64,000 nucleotides of DNA from Microbacterium sp. EST19A (GTDB taxonomy: Bacteria; Actinomycetota; Actinomycetes; Actinomycetales; Microbacteriaceae): NCBI RefSeq assembly GCF_019969685.1, contig NZ_JAHXYZ010000004.1, positions 186,001-250,000 on the forward strand, in the 5' to 3' direction. Both the position numbers and the translations under genes were made by a program. The first letter of the stretch is position 1; every line of letters starts with the position of its first letter. Under the pieces are notes generated by a model, which worked only from the letters and a program-made list of their open reading frames with translations, made no database searches and was not told the DNA's origin. Positions 34,534 to 44,184 of the stretch are shown one piece after another.

Positions 34534-36402
34534 TCAGGGACTCGGCGTGAAGCCGAACACCCGTCCGAGGAACGCCAGTTCGCGTTCGAGGGCGTTCACG
34601 ATCGTCGTGCCGCTGCGGAACCCGTGCCCCTCTCCCGGGTAGACGACGTACTCGTGGTCGATGCCGCTCGCGGCCAGGGCATCACGGATCGCCTCGGACT
34701 GCGACGGCGGCACGACGCGATCGTCGGCGCCCTGCATCAGCAGCACCGGGACGTCGATGCGGTCGGCGTGGGACAGCGGCGAGCGTTCGATGTAGAGGGC
34801 CTCGGCCTCCGGGAGAGGACCGACGAGACCCGTGATGTAGTGCTCCTCGAAGCCGTGCGAGTGCTCTGCCAGCATCCGGAGATCCGCGACGCCGTAGCGG
34901 CTGATCCCGGCGGCGAACGTGCCGCCGCGGACCAGGGCCGACAGCACGGTCCACCCGCCGGCGGAGCTGCCCCGGATCGCGATGCGAGCGGGGTCGGCGA
35001 GGCCGGCATCCGCGAGGCCTCGGGCGGCGGCGATGACGTCGTCGACGTCGACGACTCCCCACTGTCCGTGCAGACGACCGCGGTAGGCGCGCCCGTAGCC
35101 GGTCGAGCCGCCGTAGTTCACGTCGAGAACGCCGATGCCCCGGCTCGTGTAGAACGCGATGGCTGCGGACGACGCTCCCGTGACATGCGCGGTGGGCCCG
35201 CCGTGCACGAAGACGACGTAGGGCGGCAGCTCTCCGTGCGGCGCCTCGACCTCGGGGTTCGCGGGCGCGTAGGCGAAGGCGTGGACGGAACCGTGCGCAC
35301 CGTCGACCAGGATCGGCGCCGCGGGAGGCATCCAGTCTGTGTCGACGGGTTCGCCGCCCGTCACGGTGACGACCTCACCCGAGTCGAGGTCGACGCTCCA
35401 GACCCCGGGGGTCGTGGTGGAGCTGTTGCCGGAGAGCAGGACGCGCGAACCCGCGACGTCGTCGACGCTCACGTGCCCGTCACCGGGCACGTCGAGCGCA
35501 CGCGTGCTGCCGTCGACCGCGATCTCGATGATCTCGTCGCGACCGTTGGTGCGGACGGCGACGATCCGACCGTCGGCGACCGGCTGGTACCAGCGGTTGC
35601 CGAGCACCCACAGACCGTAGCCGGTGTCGGCATCCGTCGAGGTGATCTCCTCGGCCTCACCCCGGAGCGTCTCGGCATCGAGCCGAAGGCGCTGCAGCTG
35701 CCAGCGCCCGTTCGGGTCGTCGGCGTACAGCAGTTCGGTGTCGCTCACCCATTCGGGCTGCAAGGCGGCACGCGTGGGGATCAGAGCCCCGGCGTCGCCG
35801 GCGTCGACAGAGTCGATGAGCAGAGACGCGCTGTCCCACGGCATCTCCGTGCCGCTCCATTCGACCCAGGCGATCCGCGTGCCGGCGGGGGAGAGCGCGG
35901 GGTGCGCGAAGAACGTGGCACCCTCTGCGAAGACGCGGATGGCGGAGCGGTCGTCCGCAGCCGACCCGTCGACGGGGATCTCGATGATGGCGCGGAGCGC
36001 GGGTTCGAGGGCGAGGTCCTCCCGGACCGCCAGCAGACGCCCGTGCTGAACCCGCAGACTTCCGTGAGCGGGGCCGGCGGGAGTCAGCGGCACCGGCTGG
36101 CTGCCCGGAGCGAGCCGGTACACGCGCTGGTCGCCGGCGTCGACGAAGAACAGCGTCCCCTCGGCATCCGTCGTCCAGGCTCCGCCGCCGTACTCGTGCA
36201 CGCGCGACCGCGCACTCCACGGCCCGGGCAGGATCTCGGCTCCGCTCGAGCTGCGGACCGTCACCCGTCCACCCTCCGCAGGCACCGACTCGCCCCACCA
36301 GATCTCCTCACCGACGAACCGCGCGCCGTCGATGCGGGGAGCGGATGCCGCGACGGACGCGGCGGAGAAAGGGGAGGGCCAGGAACCGTACGTGGACGAC
36401 AT
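34534..36402 (-). CDS. S9 family (prolyl oligopeptidase-like) peptidase
   Basis: 622 residues. A beta-propeller-like N-terminal part (1-360) is followed by an alpha/beta hydrolase domain with the nucleophile in RGSSAGGW, Asp in GADDRVVPP and His in GEGHGF. It belongs to the acylaminoacyl-peptidase/dipeptidyl-peptidase group and cleaves short peptides; there is no signal peptide, so it is cytoplasmic. TAGGCT (36409-36414, minus strand) is exactly 6 nt before the ATG. Confidence 0.92.
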   Translation of the reverse strand: MSSTYGSWPSPFSAASVAASAPRIDGARFVGEEIWWGESVPAEGGRVTVRSSSGAEILPGPWSARSRVHEYGGGAWTTDAEGTLFFVDAGDQRVYRLAPGSQPVPLTPAGPAHGSLRVQHGRLLAVREDLALEPALRAIIEIPVDGSAADDRSAIRVFAEGATFFAHPALSPAGTRIAWVEWSGTEMPWDSASLLIDSVDAGDAGALIPTRAALQPEWVSDTELLYADDPNGRWQLQRLRLDAETLRGEAEEITSTDADTGYGLWVLGNRWYQPVADGRIVAVRTNGRDEIIEIAVDGSTRALDVPGDGHVSVDDVAGSRVLLSGNSSTTTPGVWSVDLDSGEVVTVTGGEPVDTDWMPPAAPILVDGAHGSVHAFAYAPANPEVEAPHGELPPYVVFVHGGPTAHVTGASSAAIAFYTSRGIGVLDVNYGGSTGYGRAYRGRLHGQWGVVDVDDVIAAARGLADAGLADPARIAIRGSSAGGWTVLSALVRGGTFAAGISRYGVADLRMLAEHSHGFEEHYITGLVGPLPEAEALYIERSPLSHADRIDVPVLLMQGADDRVVPPSQSEAIRDALAASGIDHEYVVYPGEGHGFRSGTTIVNALERELAFLGRVFGFTPSP

Positions 36403-36501
36403 GGTTCGAGCCTAGGCGCGAGTCGACAGGCGGCGTCACCGGGTGCGGGCCGCCGTCACGTTCGCGCGTGCGAGAGGCGGATGGATGCCGGAGCGACGCG
36501 G

Positions 36502-37188
36502 TCAGACGGCGCGGAGCACGGCCACGACTTTGCCCAGCACGGTGGCCTCGTCGCCCAGGATCGGCTCGAACGCCGAGTTGCGGGGGAGGAGCCAGGTGTG
36601 CCCGTCGCGGCGGCGGAACGTCTTGACGGTCGCCTCGTCGTCGAGCATCGCGGCGACGATCTCGCCGTTCTCTGCGCTGTTCTGTGAGCGGATGACCACC
36701 CAGTCGCCGTCGCAGATCGCCGCGTCGATCATCGACTCGCCCTGGACCTTGAGCATGAAGAGGTCGCCCTTGCCGACGAGCTGACGCGGCAGGGGGAAGA
36801 TCTCCTCGACCTGCTGCTCGGCAGTGATCGGGACTCCCGCAGCGATCCGTCCGACCAGCGGCACGAGTGCGGCATCGCCGACCGGCGTCGCCACGTCTGC
36901 CGGGTTCTCGCCGCTCGTACCGGGGAGGTCGATGAGGACCTCCATCGCGCGGGTCTTGCCGGGATCGCGACGCAGGTATCCGCTGAGCTCGAGCTGGCCG
37001 AGCTGGTGGGTGACGCTGGACAGGGACTTGAGCCCCACGGCGTCGCCGATCTCGCGCATGCTCGGCGGGTAGCCGTGGTGCGCGATGGAGGTCTGGATGA
37101 CCTCGAGGATCGCCATCTGCTTCGGGCTGAGGCTCTTCCGACGGCGCGTCCGAGGGGCCTCCTGCTCCGGGGCTGAGTTCTCGCTCAT
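36502..37188 (-). CDS. lexA: LexA repressor
   Basis: 228 residues. The winged-helix DNA-binding domain includes [20 protein letters not shown] (43-62). The cleavage site is Ala117-Gly118 in GRIAAGVP. The catalytic Ser152 is in GESMIDAA and Lys189 in DEATVK. It represses the SOS regulon until RecA stimulates self-cleavage. AAGGAG is 4 nt before the ATG. It is divergent from a LysM gene, the same arrangement as Bacillus lexA-yneA and Mycobacterium lexA-Rv2719c. Confidence 0.97.
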   Translation of the reverse strand: MSENSAPEQEAPRTRRRKSLSPKQMAILEVIQTSIAHHGYPPSMREIGDAVGLKSLSSVTHQLGQLELSGYLRRDPGKTRAMEVLIDLPGTSGENPADVATPVGDAALVPLVGRIAAGVPITAEQQVEEIFPLPRQLVGKGDLFMLKVQGESMIDAAICDGDWVVIRSQNSAENGEIVAAMLDDEATVKTFRRRDGHTWLLPRNSAFEPILGDEATVLGKVVAVLRAV

Positions 37189-37476
37189 GGTGCTCCTTCA
37201 GTACGCGATCCGGCGTTCCTCTTCGAATGTCGGAGGTCCGTGGTGGGGTGTTCTTATCGAAACCGTATCCGAGAAACGGCCCGATCTGGAAGATCTGTTC
37301 GAGCGTGTCGGCAGATTCGCGGATCCGATTTCGAAGAACAGTTGACAGATGTTCGAACTCGAAGATATCTTCGGAACGTAGCTTCGCATTCACGGCTCCC
37401 GGCCGAGACGCGAATGCGAACGCTACGCCAACTTCACCGCCGGCTCCCGCCGACGGGACAGGGTAAGGAGCCCGAC
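37189..37476. promoter_or_regulatory. lexA/LysM divergent control region
   Basis: 288 bp, noticeably more A+T-rich than the surrounding sequence. It contains several TTCGAA half-sites (37231, 37330, 37352). On the plus strand TTGACA (37342-37347), 18 nt, then TATCTT (37366-37371) form a good housekeeping promoter for the LysM gene. The palindrome CGAAGATATCTTCG (37360-37373) covers that -10 and is preceded directly by GTTCGAAC. These resemble, but do not fully match, the actinobacterial SOS box TCGAAC-N4-GTTCGA. Confidence 0.65.
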
Positions 37477-37851
37477 ATGAGCAGCATCAGCTTCAGCACC
37501 GCAACGGTCATCCCGGCACGTCCGGCGACGCGGTCGCGGTTGCGACTGACCGCTCGCGGTCGGGGCGTGCTGCTGGCGGTCGCCTCTGTGCCGCTGGCTT
37601 TCGGCATCGCGTTCGCCGCGATCAGCGGGGGCAGCGCTCTCGCCTCCGGCGCCGACGAGGCGGCGACGACGGCCGTCTTCCAGACGGTGACCGTCATGCC
37701 CGGAGACACGCTGTGGTCGATCGCCAGCACGGTCGCGCCGACCGCCGACCCGCGCGAGGTCATCGGCGAGATCAGCCGCCTCAACATGCTCCGCGGCGGC
37801 GAGCTGCAGATCGGCCAGGAGCTCGCTATCCCGGCGCAGTACACGGACTGA
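37477..37851 (+). CDS. LysM-domain membrane protein, probable SOS division inhibitor
   Basis: 124 residues: a basic N terminus, one membrane segment (about 30-53, GVLLAVASVPLAFGIAFAAI), a short linker and one LysM domain (VTVMPGDTLWSIAS...LQIGQELAIPA) binding peptidoglycan outside the cell. Location and layout match YneA/DivS/Rv2719c, the SOS-induced division suppressors divergent from lexA. AAGGAG is 6 nt before ATG 37477. The upstream promoter is covered by a palindrome that may be a LexA operator. The role in division arrest is inferred from context. Confidence 0.75.
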   Translation: MSSISFSTATVIPARPATRSRLRLTARGRGVLLAVASVPLAFGIAFAAISGGSALASGADEAATTAVFQTVTVMPGDTLWSIASTVAPTADPREVIGEISRLNMLRGGELQIGQELAIPAQYTD

Positions 37852-37922
37852 TCCCTTCGGCAGGCCCAGCGGCCGCAGGGAGGGGCGCGTCACCTGTCGG
37901 CCACGCGGCCTAGCATGGAAGG

Positions 37923-39008
37923 GTGACTTCTTCACTCGATGCCCTCCCGCTCCGCGACGACCTGCGCGGGCTCGTTCCCTACGGCGCACCGCAGGCGCCG
38001 CTGCCCATCGCGTTGAACGTGAACGAGAACACGCATCCTGTTCCGGATGCCGTGGCGAGCGACATCCTCGACGACATCGCCGTGGCGCTCCGCGACGTGA
38101 ACCGGTATCCCGATCGTGAGTTCACGACGCTGCGGGAAGGGTTCGCCGACTATCTCGGTCACGGTCTCACCCCAGACCAGATCTGGGCGGGCAACGGCTC
38201 GAACGAGGTCCTGCAGCACATCCTGCAGGCGTTCGGCGGCCCCGGACGCACGGCATTCGGCTTCGCCCCGACCTACTCGATGTACCCGCTGATCGCGCAG
38301 GGGACGGGCGCTCGGTGGATCGCCGGCACCCGGGAGCCCGACTACACGATCACGCCGGAAGAGGCGGTCGAGCAGGTTCGCGCGATCGACCCCGACGTGA
38401 TCCTCCTCTGCTCGCCGAACAACCCCACGGGCACGCCGCTCGGGCTCGACGTCATCGAGGCGGTGTACGAGGCCGCCCGTGGCATCGTCGTGGTGGACGA
38501 GGCGTATCAGGAGTTCGCGCCGCGCGACGCGGCATCCGCTCTGTCGCTCCTCGAAGGTCGTCCGCGTCTCGCGGTGTCCCGCACGATGAGCAAGGCGTTC
38601 GCCTTCGCCGGCGCGCGTGTGGGCTACCTCGCCGCCGACCCTGCATTCATCGACGCGCTGCGTCTCGTGCGCCTGCCGTATCACCTCAGTGCCCTGACCC
38701 AGGCGGCGGCCGTCGCGGCGCTGCGCAACTCCGACGTCATGCTGGGCATGGTCGAGGAGATCGTCGAGCAGCGCGACCGCATCTCGGCGACGCTCGAGGC
38801 GCTCGGCTACACGCCGCACGAATCGTGGTCGAACTTCGTCCTCTTCGGCGGCGTGGCCGACCCGCGCGCGACCTGGCAGAAGCTGTACGACCGCGGCGTG
38901 CTGATCCGCGACGTCGGCATCCCCGGTCACCTGCGGGTGACGGCGGGAACCGAGGCCGAGAGCACGGCGTTCCTCGATGCCCTGGCCTCGATAGGATCGG
39001 CTTCATGA
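37923..39008 (+). CDS. hisC: Histidinol-phosphate aminotransferase
   Basis: 361 residues. It begins with a Pro/Leu-rich opening and [12 protein letters not shown], then [29 protein letters not shown] and [17 protein letters not shown], where the Lys binds PLP. It converts imidazole-acetol phosphate and glutamate to histidinol phosphate. GTG 37923 is set by TAGCAT (37911-37916) 6 nt upstream. It heads hisC-hisB-hisH, overlapping hisB by 4 bp. Confidence 0.95.
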   Translation: MTSSLDALPLRDDLRGLVPYGAPQAPLPIALNVNENTHPVPDAVASDILDDIAVALRDVNRYPDREFTTLREGFADYLGHGLTPDQIWAGNGSNEVLQHILQAFGGPGRTAFGFAPTYSMYPLIAQGTGARWIAGTREPDYTITPEEAVEQVRAIDPDVILLCSPNNPTGTPLGLDVIEAVYEAARGIVVVDEAYQEFAPRDAASALSLLEGRPRLAVSRTMSKAFAFAGARVGYLAADPAFIDALRLVRLPYHLSALTQAAAVAALRNSDVMLGMVEEIVEQRDRISATLEALGYTPHESWSNFVLFGGVADPRATWQKLYDRGVLIRDVGIPGHLRVTAGTEAESTAFLDALASIGSAS

Positions 39009-39622
39009 GCACCCTCGCCCAGAACCCGCGCACCGCGAGCCGTGTGCGCAGCACGTCGGAGTCGACCGTCGAACTCGAGCTGAACCTCGACGGCACCGGT
39101 GCGTCGCGCATCGACACCTCCGTGCCGTTCTTCGACCACATGCTCACCGCCTTCGCGAAACACTCGCTGACCGATCTCACGGTCCGCGCCTCGGGCGACA
39201 CCAACATCGACGCACACCACACCGTCGAAGACGTGTCGATCGTGCTCGGACAGGCGATCCTGCAGGCGCTGGGCGACAAGTCCGGTATCTCTCGTTACGG
39301 CGACGCTCTGGTTCCGCTCGACGAGGCGCTCGCGCAGGCCGTCGTCGACATCTCGGGGCGTCCGTACCTCGTGCACGAGGGAGAGCCCGCAGGCTTCGAG
39401 CACCACCTCATCGGCGGACACTTCACCGGGTCGCTGGTGCGGCACGTGTTCGAGGCGATCGCCTTCAACGCGGCTCTGACGGTGCACGTGCGCGTGCTCG
39501 GCGGACGCGACCCCCACCACATCGCCGAGGCCGAGTTCAAGGCCTTCGCGCGCGCGTTCCGTCAGGCCAAGGCCCTCGACCCGCTGGTCGACGGCGTGCC
39601 GTCCACCAAGGGCGCGCTGTGA
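39005..39622 (+). CDS. hisB: Imidazoleglycerol-phosphate dehydratase
   Basis: 205 residues, the monofunctional form. Metal-binding motifs are present: [32 protein letters not shown] and [12 protein letters not shown]. It removes water from IGP in histidine synthesis. Its ATG overlaps the hisC stop. TAGGAT 7 nt upstream, inside the end of hisC, could give an extra internal leaderless promoter. Confidence 0.96.
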   Translation: MSTLAQNPRTASRVRSTSESTVELELNLDGTGASRIDTSVPFFDHMLTAFAKHSLTDLTVRASGDTNIDAHHTVEDVSIVLGQAILQALGDKSGISRYGDALVPLDEALAQAVVDISGRPYLVHEGEPAGFEHHLIGGHFTGSLVRHVFEAIAFNAALTVHVRVLGGRDPHHIAEAEFKAFARAFRQAKALDPLVDGVPSTKGAL

Positions 39623-40254
39623 GTCGAGCACCCAGGGTCGCCGTCTTCGACTACGAGTCAGGCAATGTGCACTCGGCCGTCAAGGCGCTCGTCGCCGCGG
39701 GCGCAGATGCGGTCCTGACGCGCGATCGCAAGGAAGCGCTCGAAGCCGACGGACTCCTCGTCCCGGGCGTCGGCGCGTTCCAGGCCGTCAGAGACGCCCT
39801 GCATGCGCACGGCGGGGACGAGATCATCGACCGACGTCTCGCCGGCGGACGCCCCGTGCTCGGCATCTGCGTCGGCATGCAGGTGCTGTTCACCCACGGT
39901 GTCGAACGCGGGCACGACACCGAGGGGCTCGGCGAGTGGCCGGGCGCGGTCACCGAGCTCAATGCTCCGGTACTCCCGCACATGGGCTGGAACACGGTCG
40001 AGCCCGGCGCCGACAGCGTGCTCTTCCGGGGAATCGAGCAGGAGCGCTTCTACTTCGTGCACTCCTACGCGGCGCAGTCCTGGGAGCTCGACGTCATCCC
40101 GCCGTTCCCGCAGCCGGTGCTCACCTGGACGAGGTATGGCGACCCGTTCCTCGCCGCCGTCGAGAACGGCCCGCTGTCGGCGACGCAGTTCCACCCGGAG
40201 AAGTCCGGGGAAGCCGGCATCCAGCTGCTCCGCAACTGGGTCGAAAGCCTCTGA
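39619..40254 (+). CDS. hisH: Imidazole glycerol phosphate synthase, glutaminase subunit
   Basis: 211 residues. Class I glutamine amidotransferase: the nucleophile Cys is in [10 protein letters not shown] and the His/Glu pair in [10 protein letters not shown]. It feeds ammonia to HisF, whose gene is not in the window. GTG 39619 overlaps the hisB stop by 4 bp. A hairpin lies after its stop. Confidence 0.96.
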   Translation: MSRAPRVAVFDYESGNVHSAVKALVAAGADAVLTRDRKEALEADGLLVPGVGAFQAVRDALHAHGGDEIIDRRLAGGRPVLGICVGMQVLFTHGVERGHDTEGLGEWPGAVTELNAPVLPHMGWNTVEPGADSVLFRGIEQERFYFVHSYAAQSWELDVIPPFPQPVLTWTRYGDPFLAAVENGPLSATQFHPEKSGEAGIQLLRNWVESL

Positions 40255-40275
40255 CGCGCGAGTTCAGAACGGAAG

Positions 40276-40294
40276 CGCGGGTTCAGAACCCGCG
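40276..40294. terminator. Hairpin covering the stop of the ParA-like gene
   Basis: CGCGGGTT-CAG-AACCCGCG is a perfect 8-bp stem with a 3-nt loop between hisH and the convergent ParA-like gene, containing the latter's stop codon (40283-40285). It is a probable two-way terminator, though it lacks a T run. Confidence 0.5.
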
Positions 40295-41881
40295 AGCGAC
40301 GGATGCCGCGGCGGCCAGCCACGCGCGCTGCGTCCGCTTCGCGAGCGCTCCGTAGCGCAGGTGACCGTCGACCATCTCGTGGTCGAACGGGACGCTGACG
40401 ACATCGCGCGCCAGCGCACGGTAGCCGCTCACGACGTTCTCGATCTCGGTGGGCGTCGCCTTCGGGTCGGCTTGCGACACCACGACGACGGACTGCTGCG
40501 CAAGACGCGCGGAGCGCTCGTCGCGATCCTCGAGGGCTTCGAGCAGGAGCGCACCGGCCTCGGCGTGATCGGCACGCGTCGTCGTCGCGACGACCAGCTG
40601 ATCCGCATGGTCGATCATCCGCAGCCACATGGGATCGGATTCGTCGTTGCCCGAGTCGATGATGATCAGCCGGTAGAACTTGGCCGCGACCGCGTGGATC
40701 GCGTCGACGTCGGCCGGGCTGAGGCGGTTCTCATGCGCGAGTCGGATCGGCTTCGAGCGCAGCACGTCGTACTTCTCCCGAGGCTGGTGGTGCATGTACT
40801 GCGCCAGGTCGGCGGACTGCGCGCCGGTTCCGAGCAGACGTCCGACCTCGGGGAGCAGCTCCAGCAGGGTGCGGTCGTGCGGCCCGGCGTCGGTGCGCCA
40901 GCCCAGGGTGCCGCGGGTCTGATTGTTGTCCCAGGCCAGCACGCCCGCACCGCCGTAGCGAGCGAACACGGCGGAGAGCAGGATCGTGGTCGGGGTCTTG
41001 CCGGCGCCGCCCTTGCCGTTCACGACGGCGATCGTACGGGGGCCGGGCCAGTGCTGACTCACCGCGAGCTCGTCGTCGCGCGAGGACTGCTCCTGCGACG
41101 ACGGGCGCACCCGGAAGCCGAGACGGTTCAGCACACCGCGGGTGCCTTCGCGCGCCGGTTCCTCCGGACGCTCCTGCTGCAGGAAGGAGCTCCGTTCCCG
41201 GAGCGCGCGACGCGATGCAGGCTCGATCACGGGCGGCGTGGCCGGCGCAGAGGAGAAGGCCGGAGCACCGGCGGGCGGGGGCGACGTGAACGCGGGCGCG
41301 ACGGGGGAGGGCAGCGGTGGTGCCGACGCGGGCGGTGCCGATGCGGGCGGTGCCGATGCGGGTGGTGCCGACGAGAACGGGCCGGACGCGAGAGTGGCGG
41401 AGGTGATCGGCGCCGACGGCACGGGCGTCGGCGAATCGGACGGCCGCGAGACGGGCGCAGGTGAACCCGGAGCCGGCGAGACCGGTGCCGGCGAGACCGG
41501 TGCGGGCGAGGCCGGGGGAGGCGAGACCTGCACGGGCGAGGCCGGCGCCGGAGTGCTCGGAGCAGAGGAAACGACTCCCGAAGGCGGTGACGCGACCGGG
41601 GAAGGCGAGGGTGCCGCACGAGATGGCGCGGGTGCCGCCGAGGTAGGCGCGGGTGCGGCCGGCCTCGGGACGGTGTCCTCCGGGAAGTCGTCGTCGCGGT
41701 CCTCTGCCAGGCGCTCCTCCCGGGCCGCCGCGCGCGTCCGGCGATACGGCGGCTGCGCGGGCAGCGGCGGTACCGGGGGGACGTCGGCGGGGAAGAGGGG
41801 GACCGAGTCGACGAGCGGCGGCGTGTCGCCGGCCGCGGGCGTGGCCTCGGCGGGAGTGGAGTCTTCGTGCGGTCCGGACAT
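40283..41881 (-). CDS. ParA/MinD-like ATPase with long Pro/Ala/Ser-rich N terminus
   Basis: 532 residues. The first 250 are low-complexity with PPASAPPAS and SPAPVSPAPVS repeats and an RRTRAAAREERLAEDR motif near residue 50. From about 280 there is a ParA-type ATPase: deviant Walker A VNGKGGAGKTPTT, VLAWDNNQTRGTLGWR, LIIIDSGNDESDP (Walker B region) and SQADPKATPTE. Family members position or segregate cellular cargo (chromosome, septum, secretion systems, pili). No ParB or pilus gene is adjacent. It sits inside the split his cluster. TAGGCT (41890-41895, minus strand) is 8 nt before the ATG. Confidence 0.8.
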   Translation of the reverse strand: MSGPHEDSTPAEATPAAGDTPPLVDSVPLFPADVPPVPPLPAQPPYRRTRAAAREERLAEDRDDDFPEDTVPRPAAPAPTSAAPAPSRAAPSPSPVASPPSGVVSSAPSTPAPASPVQVSPPPASPAPVSPAPVSPAPGSPAPVSRPSDSPTPVPSAPITSATLASGPFSSAPPASAPPASAPPASAPPLPSPVAPAFTSPPPAGAPAFSSAPATPPVIEPASRRALRERSSFLQQERPEEPAREGTRGVLNRLGFRVRPSSQEQSSRDDELAVSQHWPGPRTIAVVNGKGGAGKTPTTILLSAVFARYGGAGVLAWDNNQTRGTLGWRTDAGPHDRTLLELLPEVGRLLGTGAQSADLAQYMHHQPREKYDVLRSKPIRLAHENRLSPADVDAIHAVAAKFYRLIIIDSGNDESDPMWLRMIDHADQLVVATTTRADHAEAGALLLEALEDRDERSARLAQQSVVVVSQADPKATPTEIENVVSGYRALARDVVSVPFDHEMVDGHLRYGALAKRTQRAWLAAAASVARGF

Positions 41882-42021
41882 GATCCTTCAGCCTAGCTCC
41901 TGCGTTTCGGGGCGCATTTCGCTGCATTTGGAGGCCGCCCTCGCGCGCGGTACCCTCAGTTCTCGTGCGTCCGAGACGGGTGTGCCGGACCACGGATCTG
42001 AACTTCCGAGCTTAGGAACCC

Positions 42022-42768
42022 ATGAACGACTTCGCGCAGTCCCCCTCGCTCACCCTTCTTCCCGCGGTCGATGTCGCCGGCGGCAAGGCGGTGCGGCTGA
42101 CGCAGGGCGAGGCAGGAACCGAGACGAGCTACGGCGACCCGCTGGATGCCGCAGGGGAGTGGGTGTCGCAGGGCGCGCAGTGGATCCACCTCGTCGATCT
42201 CGACGCGGCCTTCGGTCGCGGCAGCAACGCGCCGATCCTGCGCAAGGTCATCAAGCAGTTCAAGCACGTCAATGTCGAGCTGTCGGGCGGTATCCGCGAC
42301 GACGCGACGCTGGAGGCGGCGCTGGAGAGCGGTGCGACCCGCATCAACCTCGGCACCGCCGCACTCGAGAACCCGGAGTGGGCCGCCGACGTGATCGGAC
42401 GTTACGGCGAGGCGATCGCCGTCGGCCTCGACGTGCGCGGCACGACGCTGGCTGCACGCGGCTGGACCAAGGAGGGCGGGGACCTCTGGGAGGTGCTCGA
42501 CCGTCTGGAAGACGCCGGTTGCAGCCGCTACGTCGTCACCGACGTCACGAAGGACGGCACCCTGCGCGGCCCGAACCTCGAGCTGCTCCGTGAGGTCGCC
42601 TCGCGCACGCCGAAGCCGGTCGTCGCGTCGGGTGGCATCTCGAACCTCGACGACATCGCCGCGCTCCGCGAGCTCGTGCCGCTGGGCGTCGAGGGAGCGA
42701 TCGTCGGCAAGGCGCTGTATGCCGGGGCGTTCACGCTGGCTGAGGCTCTGGATGTCGCAGGGGACTGA
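42022..42768 (+). CDS. hisA: Phosphoribosyl isomerase (HisA/PriA)
   Basis: 248 residues, a TIM barrel. [15 protein letters not shown] has the first catalytic Asp, [10 protein letters not shown] the first phosphate-binding loop, [14 protein letters not shown] the second Asp and [12 protein letters not shown] the second phosphate loop. It isomerises ProFAR in histidine synthesis. In actinobacteria lacking trpF this enzyme (PriA) also serves tryptophan synthesis; that cannot be decided from the window. TAGGA lies just before the ATG. TACCCT at about 41950 may be the -10, giving a leader of about 65 nt. Confidence 0.95.
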   Translation: MNDFAQSPSLTLLPAVDVAGGKAVRLTQGEAGTETSYGDPLDAAGEWVSQGAQWIHLVDLDAAFGRGSNAPILRKVIKQFKHVNVELSGGIRDDATLEAALESGATRINLGTAALENPEWAADVIGRYGEAIAVGLDVRGTTLAARGWTKEGGDLWEVLDRLEDAGCSRYVVTDVTKDGTLRGPNLELLREVASRTPKPVVASGGISNLDDIAALRELVPLGVEGAIVGKALYAGAFTLAEALDVAGD

Positions 42769-43564
42769 CGACGGTCACGGCGACCACGGGCACGGCGCTG
42801 CCGGCTCGGGGAACCACGCCGACTCGGCGGGCGTCCCCTGGGAGGGCCGCAGCTTCGAGTCGAACCCGCACACCGGCGACGACGGATCGGCGGACCCGAC
42901 GCTGCTCGACGCCCTGCTGCGCTTCCGTGCCGGCGACGGATCACAGGCCGAGGTCGTCGACGCCTTCCGTTCCGCGCGCGTGCTGATCCCCCTCGTCGCC
43001 GAGAAGGGCGAGGAAGGTGTCGCCCCGAGCGGACTGGCGGTCGACAAGACGCAGGAGCTCTCGATCGTCACGGTCGCCGCCCCGGACGGTCGCCGTGTGC
43101 AGCCCGTGTTCTCCTCGGTGGAGTCCATGCAGAAGTGGGATGCCGCAGCGCGGCCGATCCCGGTGGACGCGACGAGGGCCGCTCTCGCGGCATCGGCCGA
43201 TGACACCGACCTCATCGTGCTCGATCCGACGTCCGACACGGAGTTCGTCATCCGCCGGCCTGCGGTGTGGGCGGTCGCGCAAGGGCATGCCTGGGAGCCG
43301 AGCTTCCTGTCGCCCGAGGTCTTCGGCGCACTGCAGGAGAGCGTCGCGCACGAGCTCGCCGTGATCGATGTCGCGGTCGCGGCCGGAGATCCGGATGCCC
43401 GCCTGCGGGGTCCCGAGCTGATCGTCATCCTCGAGCTGATCGACGGCCTGGAACGCGAGGTGCTCGACGCCGTGCTGTCGCGCCTCGCGCAGCGCTGGGC
43501 CGCCGACGACCGCATCGCCGTGCTCGCCGACTCGCTCACCGTGAAGCTCCGCCGCAGCGCCTGA
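42752..43564 (+). CDS. SseB family protein
   Basis: 270 residues. The His/Gly-rich N terminus ([10 protein letters not shown]) could bind metal. The core has [43 protein letters not shown] and [22 protein letters not shown], the pattern of the SseB N-terminal domain in actinobacterial proteins that follow hisA. Function is unknown. The start overlaps the hisA end by 17 bp with GAGG upstream, so the genes are coupled. Confidence 0.75.
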   Translation: MSQGTDDGHGDHGHGAAGSGNHADSAGVPWEGRSFESNPHTGDDGSADPTLLDALLRFRAGDGSQAEVVDAFRSARVLIPLVAEKGEEGVAPSGLAVDKTQELSIVTVAAPDGRRVQPVFSSVESMQKWDAAARPIPVDATRAALAASADDTDLIVLDPTSDTEFVIRRPAVWAVAQGHAWEPSFLSPEVFGALQESVAHELAVIDVAVAAGDPDARLRGPELIVILELIDGLEREVLDAVLSRLAQRWAADDRIAVLADSLTVKLRRSA

Positions 43565-43586
43565 CCGGCTTCGGTAGGGTGGCCGC

Positions 43587-43994
43587 ATGCGCAGAGCGGC
43601 CGCCGTGATCCTGACCGGGCTGCTCCTGCTCGGCCTGACGGGCTGCATCTCCCCATTCCAGAACGCCTGTCCGGCGATCGGATGGCTGAACGCGGTGACG
43701 GTCGACACGAGCGCGATCCCGGGTGTGTCCGCCGTGCAGTTCTGCGTCAAGGGGGAGTGTTCGCCGGCACCCGGAAGCGAGACCGACGACGACGGCTCGC
43801 TCTTCTGGGTGAACGCCGAAGAGGGTGGCTGGGTCCTCTCGCTGGACATGTCCGCACCGGAGGTGATCACGCTTCGCCTCTTCGACGCGAACAACGTACT
43901 CATCCGAGAGTCTGAGGAGTCCATCTCCTGGACACACTCCGACGACCCCTGCGGCGGCCCGTCCACCGCCGAGCCTCTCATCCTCGAACCCTGA
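43587..43994 (+). CDS. Putative small lipoprotein
   Basis: 135 residues. The signal peptide AAAVILTGLLLLGLTGC ends in a lipobox LTGC at residue 19. The mature part has five Cys in all and a small beta-rich domain (AVQFCVKGECSP, GGWVLSLDMSAPEVITLRLFD). It is exported and lipid-anchored; function unknown. TAGGGT (43575-43580) lies 6 nt before the ATG. Confidence 0.75.
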   Translation: MRRAAAVILTGLLLLGLTGCISPFQNACPAIGWLNAVTVDTSAIPGVSAVQFCVKGECSPAPGSETDDDGSLFWVNAEEGGWVLSLDMSAPEVITLRLFDANNVLIRESEESISWTHSDDPCGGPSTAEPLILEP

Positions 43995-44058
43995 CCCGAA
44001 GCACAACCTCGTATCTCCCGCCCGCATTCAACGGCGCGTCACGGTTCCGGAAACCTGA

Positions 44059-44151
44059 GGGCGCAGCGCTCCCGCTGGGAGCGAGCATCGGGAGGGGCCC
44101 GCGCAGCGGGAGGGAACCCGCTCTGCGAGCGAAGGCGGGAGCGCTGCGCCC
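44059..44151. repeat. Large multi-armed palindrome between convergent genes
   Basis: GGGCGCAGCGCTCCCGC (44059-44075) is repeated inverted and perfectly at 44135-44151. Inside are further hairpins, e.g. CGCTCCC-GCT-GGGAGCG directly at the left arm and GCAGCGGG...CCCGCT near 44103-44122. The gap between the lipoprotein and DUF1844 stops (43995-44184) holds nothing else. It may act as a bidirectional terminator or be a REP-like element. Confidence 0.75.
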
Positions 44152-44184
44152 GCCCCCATGAGACCTACCCGAAAACGAGAGACC

